Shown here piece by piece: positions 56,601-64,000 of a DNA stretch of 64,000 bases. Numbering within the stretch: the first letter of the stretch is position 1; every line of letters begins with the position of its first letter. A program made the position numbers and the translations under genes. Below the pieces are notes generated by a model. That model worked only from the letters and a program-made list of their open reading frames with translations, was not told the DNA's origin and did not search any database. This DNA is from CAZOOM01 sp964460795 (GTDB lineage: Bacteria; Omnitrophota; Omnitrophia; Omnitrophales; Aquincolibacteriaceae): NCBI GenBank assembly GCA_964460795.1, contig CAYWRU010000012.1, positions 1-64,000 of the forward strand. The letters run 5' to 3'.

Positions 56601-59600
56601 GTTGCGTTCAGCAGTGACGGAACCAAACAATATGCTTACGTGGATGGAAAGATGGAATCCTCAGCAACGGTCACATTGACCACGGCCTTAGTCGGCACGA
56701 GCACGATTGGGAGGCTCATTTCAGGAGTTTGGAGTTTCCCCGGAGCGTTAGACGAAATCGCCGTTTATAACCGCGCGCTTACGGCCGGAGAAATTGCGGC
56801 GCTGGCCGGCCGCGGATATGCGTGGACGGTTCCGGATATTGGACCGGGGGCAGGATCTTCCACCGTTCGAGTGCGTGCGCGGTCTTCTTCAGCCACGGAA
56901 CTGACGGATGATTCAGACGCGGATTTCAAAGTCGCTCTTCTTACGATCACGGCTCCGAACGGAAATGAATCCTGGACCGTCGGATCCAGTCAAAATATTA
57001 CGTGGAGTAAATCCACCAATCTGACAGATTTCAAACTCGAATATTCGATTGACGGCGGCGCGAACTGGATTGGCACGCCTATCAGTGCGTCTACCGGCAA
57101 TGTGGCCACCTTCAGTTGGACGATTCCAGACAATGTTTCAAGTAATACCGTAGTTCGGGCCTGTGCTTTGACCGCGGGATTTACCACGATTTGCGATACC
57201 TCGGATACCTCGTTTACCATTCCCAAAGTCATTGTCACGGCTCCGAATGGAACCGAGCAGTATCAAGTTGGACGCACAAAATTTATTACCTGGACCGAAT
57301 CCACCGGCACTCCGCTTGATATTGTGGCGGAATATTCCACGGATGCCCCGCACAGTTCCTGGACCGCGGTCAGTCCAGCCATGAACTTCAAACCCACTTC
57401 CATTGCCAATCACGTGGGTTACTGGAATTTTGATGAAACCAGCGGCACCACGGCTACCGATGGATCCGGATCCAATAATGGAACCTTGGCTGGCGGCGCT
57501 AAATTTGCGCCCGGCCAATTTGGGAATGCTATTGATTTTAGCGCGAATTCCGCAGCTAAGGTTACCACCAGCGGATTATCCGCTGGATCCGGAGCACGTA
57601 CGTGGTCTCTATGGGCAAATTTTTCATCGCAAGCTGCTAGTCTCTCGCGATTTCTTTTAATAGATAAAGCCGCCGGAGCATCGTTAGTTAATTACGCTGG
57701 GTCAATGACCTTTACGCTTACTTATAATGGGTCAAACACTATCCAATCTTCGAATTATACAACGGGTGTATGGCATCATGTTGCGGGCGTGTATGACGGT
57801 GCGGGCAATGCAAGTCTTTATGTGGATGGTCAGCTCATCGGTTCAAGATCAGACTGGGGCGTCCAAACCATGGGTACGGGTCCGGGCATTGGTAATACAT
57901 CTGCTGGAGGACAAAATTTTCCAGGTCTTATCGATGAGGTGGCGATCTACAACCGCGCGCTCACGGCTGGGGAAATTGCCAAACTTGCGCTCGGTCCTTC
58001 GGTGCTAGGCAAAGGGCCGGACGTTGCAAATGTGAGTGGAGCCACTTCGAATTGGCATTTTGACGGCGCGACTTACGGCGGCATTGCCAACGGAGTCACG
58101 GCAGGACTCACCGATTCCATTGGAACCGTCCACGGCACTGCGAACAATGCAGATGCTGCGGGCATGCAGTGGGCGCCGGGACTTTTTTCGGGTGCAGTCA
58201 AGCTTGACGGTGTGGATGATTACATTTTAACCGGCAATCTTCCCACGGTGGGAAGCGGTGATTTTACTTTTGGTTGTTGGATGAACGCCAATACCATTGC
58301 AAAGAATCAATATTTCTTTTCCCGTACGCAAGCGCCTGCTCATGTCCGTTTTAATATCACCACAGCATTTAGCAATGGAAACGTTTTCTTTGGACTTCAG
58401 GATAGTGGTTCAGTGGCAATGAGTGCCAGCACCACGACTCCGGTATTTACAACCAATACCTGGTATCACGTAGCAGGAATTAAGCGAGGCACGGGGGTTG
58501 AAGTCTATGTCAATGGAGCCCTGGCGGCTTCGAGCAGTAATGGAAGTTTTGGTGCAATGACCCTGACTGCGAGCCCTGGATATATTGGAAATGATTTTGG
58601 AGGCGGCGGAAATTTTGATGGATTCATTGATGAAGCGGTTTATTACACGAAAGCTCTCACGCCTGTGGAAGTCGCTGTACTGGCAGGTAAAGCCGCGTAT
58701 CAATGGACTATTCCGGATGTGCCGTCCACTACGGTAAAGGTGCGCGTGAAATCATCGTCCGTCACAGCTCTTAGCGATGATTCAGATGCGGATTTCAAGA
58801 TCGCAAAAATGCAGGTCACGAATCCCAACAGCGCCAATTATATGAAGACCAATGCCTCCCACGGTGTGAACTGGACCACACCGAACGGAATTCCGGGGAA
58901 TATCAAAACCGAAAAATCTGTGGATGCAGGACTCAACTGGACCACGGTGAGCGCTGCGACTTCTAATGACGGCGATGATCAAACCGGGACTTATGGAAGC
59001 ACGCCCTCAAAATCTGTTTTGTGGCGGGTGAGCGGTGCGGATGCAGGTTACACGCAATTTGAAGATCAGAGCGACGGTGTGAGTTCCTTGATTGCACTCG
59101 ATCTAGCGGCACCCAACGGCAGTGATCAATTTCAGGTGGGAGCAACTCAATATATTACTTGGGCCACTCAATCGTCCAACGCTCCGCTGGATTTAATTGC
59201 AGAATATTCCACGGATTCAGGGCACAGTTCCTGGAGCGCGGTCAGTCCGGCCATGAACTTCAAACCGACTGCCATTGCCAATCACGTGGGTTACTGGAAT
59301 TTTGATGAGACCAGCGGCGTGACGGCGACCGATCGTTCTTCAACCAACAACGGAACACTGACCAATGGCGCCAAATTCGTCCCCGGCCAATTCGGCAACG
59401 CAGTCCAGCTGGATGGCGTTGATGATTATGTTGATCTGGGCAATGTCTTAAATGCACCGGCTACGTTTAGTATTTCTGCCTGGGTCAATCCGGCAGTTCT
59501 TAACGGCAATCAGGGGATTGTGACCCGATGGAATGGAACTGGATATCTGCTCTCTTTAAATTCCAGCAATAAATTCACCCTTCAAATCGATAGTTCCGGA

Positions 59601-62600
59601 TCTTTCCCCGTTTCCTTAGCCGTGCCAACCGCCGGGGTTTGGGTTCATGTGGCCGGAACTTATGATGGAACCAACGCGCGGCTCTATGTGAACGGAGTTT
59701 TACAGGATACTCAGCCTCACACAGCTCCGACATCGAATGCTCAGAATCTTGTGATAGGCCGCACCAATGGAATCCAGTATTTGAAAGGCAAGATTGATGA
59801 GGTGACAGTTTATAACCGCGCACTTACGGATACGGAAGTTGCTCAGCTCGCGATTCCGCCTTCCATATTAGGGAAGAGTCCGGATCCAGCAAATTTAAGC
59901 GGATCTGTGGCTATTTGGCATTTGGATGGAGCGGCTTTGGGACATATTGCGAATGGACTTACCTCAGGTTTGGAGGATGCCATCGGTGCAAACAACAGCG
60001 GAACAGCAAATAATGCGGATGGTTCAGGCATGGCCTGGGCTGTTGGAAAAATGGCAAATGCCGTCACCTTTGACGGTGTGGATGATTACATCACCGGCAG
60101 CGACGCAGGATTGCCCTCCGGCAATTCAGACCGGAGCGTTTCATTATGGTTTAAAAGCACATTATCTTCTGGAACCGGAGTCAAACGGATTTTTGGTTAT
60201 GGCGTTACTCCCAATGATTTTTTTCTGACGACGACAGGCAACGAATTTATTTGTGTTCAGGACGGATCGAATTCAACCTGCAATAGTACGGATGTGTTGA
60301 ACCAAAGCTGGCACCATGTTGCGGCTATTCTTCGCTCAGGGGTGGTGGAGCTTTATGTGGATGGTTCTCTTGCGAATTCGGCGTCGCGGGTTTTAGCAAC
60401 AACCTTATCATCGTTTATGATCGGCCTGTCGCCAAATCACAATACCGGTTATTGCTATCCCGGTGCTCTTGACGAAGTTGCCGTTTATAACCGCGCACTG
60501 TCTGCGAATGAAATTGCTCAGTTAGCCGGACTTGCCGCCTATGAATGGACGGTTCCGGATGCGTCGTCTTCGACCGTCAAAGTGCGGCTGCGGTCCTCGG
60601 CCCAGGCAAATCTGACGGATGATTCGGATGCGAATTTTGCGATTGAGAAAATAAATGTGACCGCACCAAACGGAGCCGAGTTTTGGCCCATTGGAACCGC
60701 TCAAAATATCACCTGGCAGACCGGCAGCGTTGCCGCGAATGTGAAAATTGAATACACCACCAATGGAACGACGTTTAGTCCTGTTCTGGAATCCGAAGGA
60801 ACGGCGGATGACGGCATTGTGGCCAATGACGGCAGTTTCACCTGGACGATTCCAAATTCACTGACTCAACTGCTTAAAATCCGCGTGACAGGAGATACGG
60901 CTTCCTATAATAAAATTACGGATATTTCAGATAATTATGCGTCCATTATTGATCTTGATGTGACCTATCCGAATGGGTCTGAACAATTCCAAGTGGGTGC
61001 AACCAAATATATTTCCTGGACTGGTTCGACAGGCGCGCCTCTTGATTTGGTGGCCGAATATTCTATTGATGCGGGGCACAGCACCTGGAATGCAGTCAGT
61101 CCGGCCATGAATCTCAAACCCACGTCCATTTCCAATCACGCAGGCTACTGGAATTTTAACGAGACTTCAGGTACCACAGCCGCAGATTCATCCAGCACCA
61201 ACAATGGAACGCTCACCAACGGCGCGAAATTTGCTCCCGGACAATTCGGAAATGCCGTTTTATTTGACGGCGTGAATGATTATGTCAGTATGGCTGATAG
61301 CGCCAATCTTTCTCCAGGCGCAGGGGATTTCACGATTTCCACCTGGATTTACGGAACCCGAGCAGGCACTAACACGATTTGGGAAAACACGGGAGCGAGT
61401 ACAAATAATTCGGCGAGTCTTGAGACAACGGCTGCCTCTGGTCAAAAAGCACGCATTACTTTTCGTGATGGATCTGCCAATCAAGCACAAGTGACTGGTG
61501 TGACTGCTCTCTCTTTAAATACCTGGTATCACTTGGCGGGAGTCCGACGGGGGACTACGGCGGAACTTTATGTCAATGGAACGCTTGAGGGAACCAACAC
61601 GAATGCATCGCTTGGAACGATCACAGTTTCTGATGGAACGGTACCTCACATGGGAGAAAGTTATATAGGTACAAATTTTATGGGCGGTCTCATCGATGAA
61701 CCGGCGATTTACAGCCGCGCACTCACGGCTGGGGAAATTGCCAAACTTGCGCTGTCGCCTTCGGCTTTAGGCAAAGCGCCGGATCCAGTCAATGTGTCGG
61801 GAGCCACGGCGATCTGGCATTTGGACGGGGGAACTAGTGGTTCGATTGCCCAAGGAACGACAGCGGGCTTAGAAGATGCAGTGGGTTCACTCGAAGGTAC
61901 AGCGACCAATGATGATGGAACCGGGATGCTTTGGGTGCCTGGCCCCATGGGAGGCGCTGTTCAATTTGATGGGATTGATGATGTTATTGGTGTTGGAAAT
62001 GAATCCATTGTTGTGGGCCAGCCTTACTCCATCAGTGCCTGGGTATTTCTCGATCAAGCAAACGAAACTGGATACGTTCTGGGTCGTGCCACGTCTTGTT
62101 TGAGTTTAGTTTTGCATAATGGAGCACCCCGATTCTCTTTAACGACGGGCACTTTTACTGGCAGTGCGCTGAGTTTAAATCAGTGGTATCACCTGGCCGC
62201 TGTTTTTGATGGAACAACAGGCTATCTTTATGTGAATGGTGTTCTAGCTGCGTCAAATGCAGGAACTACTTCTACTTTAACACAGCCCGTTTATATTGGC
62301 GATTTAAGCCTCAGTAGCACATCTCCATTTAAAGGAAAAATTGATGAAGTTGCAACTTTTAGAAACAAGGCGTTGACGGGTCCGGAGATTCTGGTGTTGG
62401 CAGGGAAAGCATCCTATGCGTGGACGATTCCGGATGCGCCGTCGAGCACGGTGAAAGTCAGAATTCGTTCCTCTTCAGTCACAGATCTCACTGATGCCTC
62501 GGATGCGAATTTTATTATTGAAAAACTGGCCATCACGTACCCGAATGGCGGAGAACTCTGGCCCGAAGGCGCGCCCCGGAATATTACCTGGAGCACGGGA

Positions 62601-64000
62601 TCTTCGGTCGCCAATGTGAAACTGGAATACACCACAGACGGCACAAATTTTACTCAAATCATTGGATCCACCACGAATAATGGAACCTTGAGTTGGTCTC
62701 CTCCGATCGGTGCGCTTGGTACTGCGGTGAAGATTCGAATCACCGGTGCGGACGGTGGCACAACCTCCTTTACCGATATGTCGGATGCGAATTTCTCGGT
62801 GATTGATGCCAATATTACGTCGCAAAATTCTACTCAGCGCTACATTCAGGGTAAGTCGACGAATATTACCTGGACGGGTTCTGCGGGAACGCCTGCGGAT
62901 CTTATTTTGGAATATGTAGCAGACGGCACGTTTGACGGCGATCAGGTGGAGATTGCGAATTCACTTCCTGCCTCCGGATCTCAGAGCTGGACCATCCCAG
63001 TAATTTTGGATAATCGTGTTCGGATCCGTCTTCGTTCTTCTTCGGTTTCTGATTTGAATGATACAAATGATGCGGCCATCATTGTTTCGCGCCTTGCCAT
63101 CACTTCACCCAACGGAGCTAACACGTTACGCATGGGAGCTACGGGTATTAATATTACCTGGGATGCGCTCGAATATGCTGGAGGCGATCTGCCGTCTGAT
63201 TTTGTTTTGGAGTATTCAACGGATGCGCCTCATTCCACTTGGACACAAGTCACGGGTGCAACCAGCATTGATGCGGTGGGCACGACTACTTATAACTGGA
63301 ATCCAATCCCGAGTTTTGGAAGTGTTCAGAGTACGGTCCAGGTTCGTCTCAGAAGTTCCGGGACCGCGGCATGGAGCGATGACTCTAATGCCAATTTCAC
63401 CATTGATTTCCCTACGTTAACTTTTACGGCGCCCACCTTAAATCAAGTGGTTCCGTTTGGTTCAAATTTGAATATTACTTGGACGCATGACGGTACGACG
63501 CAGGGATCCCTTTCCACGGATCTCAAAATTGAATATTCCGAGGACAATGGAAGTACCTGGCCGGGCGGCGCGCAAGTGATTGTTGCCGGCAGTGCAGAAA
63601 ATGGCGGGCCGGTGGTGAGTCCATTCCAGTGGGGCGTTCCGGCAGAAGCGGTATCAAATACGGTCAAGATCCGGATCACGGATAATCAATCGACCACGAC
63701 TCAGGTAAGTACGCCTGTTTTTAAAGTCACGGGATCCATGACCATGCAAAGTCCCACGGGAAATGAAAAGTGGGCCGCGGGGTTCCCTCATAATATTCAG
63801 TGGCTGCGCCAAGGCTCTATTGCCAATGTGGATATTATTCTTTATGACACAGATCCGAATAATCCGCTGGTCACGATCACTTCCGGCGAACCCAATACGG
63901 GAAGTTACAGCTGGACGCCGGCTTATTCTGATGCGCATACGAATGTAAAAATCCGGGTGTCGGATTCCACGGACTCGACGGTTTACACAGAATCCCCCGC
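50697..64000 (+). CDS. Giant modular surface protein 2 (3' end outside window)
   Basis: The frame stays open from the ATG to the last base (at least 4,434 residues), with SD AGAGGA. A long signal peptide: polar Lys-rich n-region 1-27, hydrophobic 28-46, cleavage likely near LLQAA-TINW (53). Then 13 LamG-type domains by eye, each starting with a WxLDE/WHFDG strand, having a WYHxVxV core and ending DEVAVYNRALTxxE. Their starts are near 51090, 51765, 52525, 53222, 53900, 55225, 56195, 57410, 58040, 59280, 59900, 61140 and 61795. A linker at 54556-55010 matches that of giant 1. KNH-like modules lie between the LamG domains and fill 62525 to the end. Likely a secreted surface adhesin; LamG-type folds often bind glycans. 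The C-terminus and its anchor are unseen. Confidence 0.93.
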   Translation, partial: MDKKSNKKSKEQKHWGRSTKAGAPKKSIFTYCSCTLLLLTFLLVVAKPLLQAATINWAFTNPALYVYDAAKIIVSGTTAELRNVFPLVSDDTQAEFDAGTYTQSSWQTSKVAIDPSVMPHTKTLMNGLVGLWNLDETSGTSSYDYAGGYTGTHISSPTIVDSKSAGFGKAIDFAGNNYISVADTSALDMGTGDFSVAFWVNFDGATGLARRILAKFDGGTGWNLIHRSADDVEFITQETDNTNQTKCDTLATFTDGTWYHFVAVRQGTTVKVYVNGSTSTGCSATNTARNVTNAQVLSLGCYDAGGGFNNCLPGTLDEVALYNRALTDAEITALYTATRSFKISKNLPVEKEIPGMVSLWQLDEGSGQTAGDFNGVSTGTLGATSGSESSDPAWVTSGYRVGSGALRFDGSDDKVMLSDSASLSPGTGDCTVSAWIYSEDNTNPQYVFINQGASGANISLLNSSGSRFAFTVYDGTNSASATTPNNYYVTGRWYHMVGVKKATTAYLYINGALVASAANASLGSLTLGDGPVPHIGANAFGGSPFYGRIDNVSYFNRVLNEDEILALYRSRGQYQSTIGNAGAAAPTWQSARYTASVPYGRPFDRPPVHYWNFEQGTGTATDLIGSNHGTMTGGASWSDTVPSPLAFSDTKSIYMNGDDQYVALGTVSELSGASKISVSAWVKRTGSQDAGAILSRYTNTSDYFEICEGTSVAGGNDDFFIKIATGGTSAGSTYTTGNWLPLNTWTHMVFTFDGSLATDQRPKIYTNGILRAWSGSPSTVPSTLHSQSASTRVGDSVLTNANFIGNIDEVAIYDYVLRDDEIARLGIGAKKPYVPSDNYEKDLVGVWRLDNDGNDSTSISNGTENNMSYVPGIFGAAGSFNGSSSYINVPDVTDLNITTKLITVSAWIRTGTVSKSILSKGTTGSSGYEIAIDASGYAVFKKGGVSLTGTTVLTDFQWHHVLGTTNSSGNMFLYVDGAAENSNANTANFSTSSGVALKIGSNSANAYFNGIIDEATVFKAGVTASQALEIYKRGAERVKLQVRVDTDSGMGNDNDWTGGGTPDTGASSVWHFNHSSGTNVTDSAGSNTGTLSGSGYTWVSGKIGNAVTLGGATSDVVSVSPSAASQSTYTISLWYKTTGTSQKTLYSEGNTGNSTPQMYLTQNGSSSDIFFTHADDAGNFRSCSSSAGISNDGAWHHAAVVKESASVYKLYRDGISVSPCNGGGASVGTTTANAAKIGARQNGATVQDYFAGSIDEAVIYPRALSGTEVWKLYESGNFITRQDGEFLSALPKVQYVQYRTTFETLDEALSPDIQSVTLVASGVYPKDNPVITPSTAQSFNYVTSFAETATKPANTEIKYILTPNNGTDWYYHNGSNWVASNQTYAQANTASAINTNIASFDNQAYSDSKIPANSTGNFNWKAFLSSTNATATPQLTQVSSGVEAGTITVAYPNGSEVLKAGSAKPIYWTTTGTVPNDLTLEYSIDGLNYTSLSTTVSAATHNEEKISGAVGVWHLDGGTSGPITNGTTVGFGDSAGTNNGTASNGNASGMAWTTGKVTGSGAVSFDGTDDYVSVPHSASLSPTSAVTVMAWVKPTATRIHDYVDKGRDYHLFLNASNILAFEVTNLAGTTDSTGGSAVSTGSWSHIAGTFDGTTGKFAVYLNGALSGSKISSTVLDVRNSTSALTIGNGWFSGLISGSADDVAVFNRALSAQEIKAINDMGVNAGYVMTVPSILSNTVTVRARSASAVVITDVSNANFSITDLNIVAPNGAEQIRSNSTYTISWAGQANVPNDIILEYSTNSGSSFSAISGATGLNANGADTGVYTDPATLSGTVAVWHFDGGTSGSIANGTTTGLTDAAGGNNNGTAGNSNGTGMAWTTGKLSGAVQFDGVDDYISFSDTGLPTGTSARTIALWVKCVSCISTNYALFDYGTGNAGYIQVVSGGTVSWEGVTGVGTTTALTNGTWRHVAFSSDGTKQYAYVDGKMESSATVTLTTALVGTSTIGRLISGVWSFPGALDEIAVYNRALTAGEIAALAGRGYAWTVPDIGPGAGSSTVRVRARSSSATELTDDSDADFKVALLTITAPNGNESWTVGSSQNITWSKSTNLTDFKLEYSIDGGANWIGTPISASTGNVATFSWTIPDNVSSNTVVRACALTAGFTTICDTSDTSFTIPKVIVTAPNGTEQYQVGRTKFITWTESTGTPLDIVAEYSTDAPHSSWTAVSPAMNFKPTSIANHVGYWNFDETSGTTATDGSGSNNGTLAGGAKFAPGQFGNAIDFSANSAAKVTTSGLSAGSGARTWSLWANFSSQAASLSRFLLIDKAAGASLVNYAGSMTFTLTYNGSNTIQSSNYTTGVWHHVAGVYDGAGNASLYVDGQLIGSRSDWGVQTMGTGPGIGNTSAGGQNFPGLIDEVAIYNRALTAGEIAKLALGPSVLGKGPDVANVSGATSNWHFDGATYGGIANGVTAGLTDSIGTVHGTANNADAAGMQWAPGLFSGAVKLDGVDDYILTGNLPTVGSGDFTFGCWMNANTIAKNQYFFSRTQAPAHVRFNITTAFSNGNVFFGLQDSGSVAMSASTTTPVFTTNTWYHVAGIKRGTGVEVYVNGALAASSSNGSFGAMTLTASPGYIGNDFGGGGNFDGFIDEAVYYTKALTPVEVAVLAGKAAYQWTIPDVPSTTVKVRVKSSSVTALSDDSDADFKIAKMQVTNPNSANYMKTNASHGVNWTTPNGIPGNIKTEKSVDAGLNWTTVSAATSNDGDDQTGTYGSTPSKSVLWRVSGADAGYTQFEDQSDGVSSLIALDLAAPNGSDQFQVGATQYITWATQSSNAPLDLIAEYSTDSGHSSWSAVSPAMNFKPTAIANHVGYWNFDETSGVTATDRSSTNNGTLTNGAKFVPGQFGNAVQLDGVDDYVDLGNVLNAPATFSISAWVNPAVLNGNQGIVTRWNGTGYLLSLNSSNKFTLQIDSSGSFPVSLAVPTAGVWVHVAGTYDGTNARLYVNGVLQDTQPHTAPTSNAQNLVIGRTNGIQYLKGKIDEVTVYNRALTDTEVAQLAIPPSILGKSPDPANLSGSVAIWHLDGAALGHIANGLTSGLEDAIGANNSGTANNADGSGMAWAVGKMANAVTFDGVDDYITGSDAGLPSGNSDRSVSLWFKSTLSSGTGVKRIFGYGVTPNDFFLTTTGNEFICVQDGSNSTCNSTDVLNQSWHHVAAILRSGVVELYVDGSLANSASRVLATTLSSFMIGLSPNHNTGYCYPGALDEVAVYNRALSANEIAQLAGLAAYEWTVPDASSSTVKVRLRSSAQANLTDDSDANFAIEKINVTAPNGAEFWPIGTAQNITWQTGSVAANVKIEYTTNGTTFSPVLESEGTADDGIVANDGSFTWTIPNSLTQLLKIRVTGDTASYNKITDISDNYASIIDLDVTYPNGSEQFQVGATKYISWTGSTGAPLDLVAEYSIDAGHSTWNAVSPAMNLKPTSISNHAGYWNFNETSGTTAADSSSTNNGTLTNGAKFAPGQFGNAVLFDGVNDYVSMADSANLSPGAGDFTISTWIYGTRAGTNTIWENTGASTNNSASLETTAASGQKARITFRDGSANQAQVTGVTALSLNTWYHLAGVRRGTTAELYVNGTLEGTNTNASLGTITVSDGTVPHMGESYIGTNFMGGLIDEPAIYSRALTAGEIAKLALSPSALGKAPDPVNVSGATAIWHLDGGTSGSIAQGTTAGLEDAVGSLEGTATNDDGTGMLWVPGPMGGAVQFDGIDDVIGVGNESIVVGQPYSISAWVFLDQANETGYVLGRATSCLSLVLHNGAPRFSLTTGTFTGSALSLNQWYHLAAVFDGTTGYLYVNGVLAASNAGTTSTLTQPVYIGDLSLSSTSPFKGKIDEVATFRNKALTGPEILVLAGKASYAWTIPDAPSSTVKVRIRSSSVTDLTDASDANFIIEKLAITYPNGGELWPEGAPRNITWSTGSSVANVKLEYTTDGTNFTQIIGSTTNNGTLSWSPPIGALGTAVKIRITGADGGTTSFTDMSDANFSVIDANITSQNSTQRYIQGKSTNITWTGSAGTPADLILEYVADGTFDGDQVEIANSLPASGSQSWTIPVILDNRVRIRLRSSSVSDLNDTNDAAIIVSRLAITSPNGANTLRMGATGINITWDALEYAGGDLPSDFVLEYSTDAPHSTWTQVTGATSIDAVGTTTYNWNPIPSFGSVQSTVQVRLRSSGTAAWSDDSNANFTIDFPTLTFTAPTLNQVVPFGSNLNITWTHDGTTQGSLSTDLKIEYSEDNGSTWPGGAQVIVAGSAENGGPVVSPFQWGVPAEAVSNTVKIRITDNQSTTTQVSTPVFKVTGSMTMQSPTGNEKWAAGFPHNIQWLRQGSIANVDIILYDTDPNNPLVTITSGEPNTGSYSWTPAYSDAHTNVKIRVSDSTDSTVYTESP
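50743..50811. repeat. GCAGGAGC palindrome inside the signal-peptide coding region
   Basis: GCAGGAGC occurs at 50743 and 50757, and its reverse complement GCTCCTGC at 50791 and 50804. Together they make an imperfect hairpin of about 70 bases that encodes residues 16-39 of giant 2, including the charged GRSTKAGA part and the hydrophobic CSCTLLLL part of the signal peptide. The same word occurs at 49834, 49941, 50467 and 50484 around the neighbouring gene. Confidence 0.85.
57228..62815 (+). repeat. Three-copy super-repeat of Ig-LamG-LamG-Ig in giant 2
   Basis: Units at about 57228-59095, 59096-60954 and 60955-62815 (about 1.86 kb, 620 residues). Each has a KNH-like module with PNGxEQFQVGxTxYI, a LamG opened by H-x-G-Y-W-N-F-D-E-T, a second LamG opened by W-H-F/L-D-G, and a KNH-like module. 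DNA around the first LamG is very similar between copies (for example 57360-57480 against 59230-59350), so these duplications are more recent than those in giant 1's super-repeat. Confidence 0.8.

Overview
The window reads like a metagenome-assembled contig from a Gram-negative-type bacterium. It has two runs of exactly ten N (5961-5970 and 30485-30494) that look like scaffold gaps. Two giant modular surface-protein genes, a type II secretion (T2SS)/type IV pilus locus with a PilM-PilN-like GspL, an orphan 23S-IVP-type four-helix-bundle gene and a divergent ATP synthase fit candidate phylum Omnitrophota (OP3), where giant genes are known. That assignment is inference; no rRNA, tRNA or ribosomal protein gene is present to test it. 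No transposase, integrase, CRISPR array or tRNA was seen.

Layout. (1) 1-27666: the 3' part of a giant gene with at least 9,221 visible codons, open at the window start. It encodes two LamG-type domains, a linker module, about 68 Kre9/KNH-like beta-sandwich modules in nested repeats, a coiled-coil stalk and a C-terminal membrane anchor. (2) 27746-32777: an ATP synthase operon in the order epsilon, c, b(delta-like), alpha, gamma, beta, with no a subunit and no separate delta. The apparent alpha-gamma fusion is a gap artefact. (3) 32808-41462: the T2SS assembly platform and pseudopilins (stand-alone MshEN, GspE, F, I, J, K, L, M, G). (4) 41672-48172: a receiver protein, then a tightly coupled run of a MerR-like regulator, an ExeA-like ATPase, GspC, the secretin GspD and a coiled-coil/TPR protein. 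(5) 48317-50369, minus strand: a HAMP-GGDEF-type protein and a four-helix-bundle protein, embedded in unusual repeats. (6) 50697-64000: the 5' part of a second giant gene, open at the window end (at least 4,434 codons), with a signal peptide, 13 LamG-type domains, the same linker module and KNH-like modules.

Working together (inference): both giants are extracytoplasmic and lie on either side of a nearly complete T2SS, so the T2SS may export or assemble one or both. LamG-type domains suggest glycan or cell-surface binding and the KNH-like arrays give length. The paired-cysteine loops in giant 1 imply an oxidising compartment. The diguanylate-cyclase-like protein and the receiver could control deployment.

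The most unusual signals are: the two paralogous giants with a shared linker; a perfect 1,428-bp tandem duplication carrying a codon-usage island; a signal peptide whose coding DNA is a repeated GCAGGAGC/GCTCCTGC palindrome; short-word inverted repeats in several intergenic gaps; and a palindromic element apparently inserted in frame in the secretin leader.
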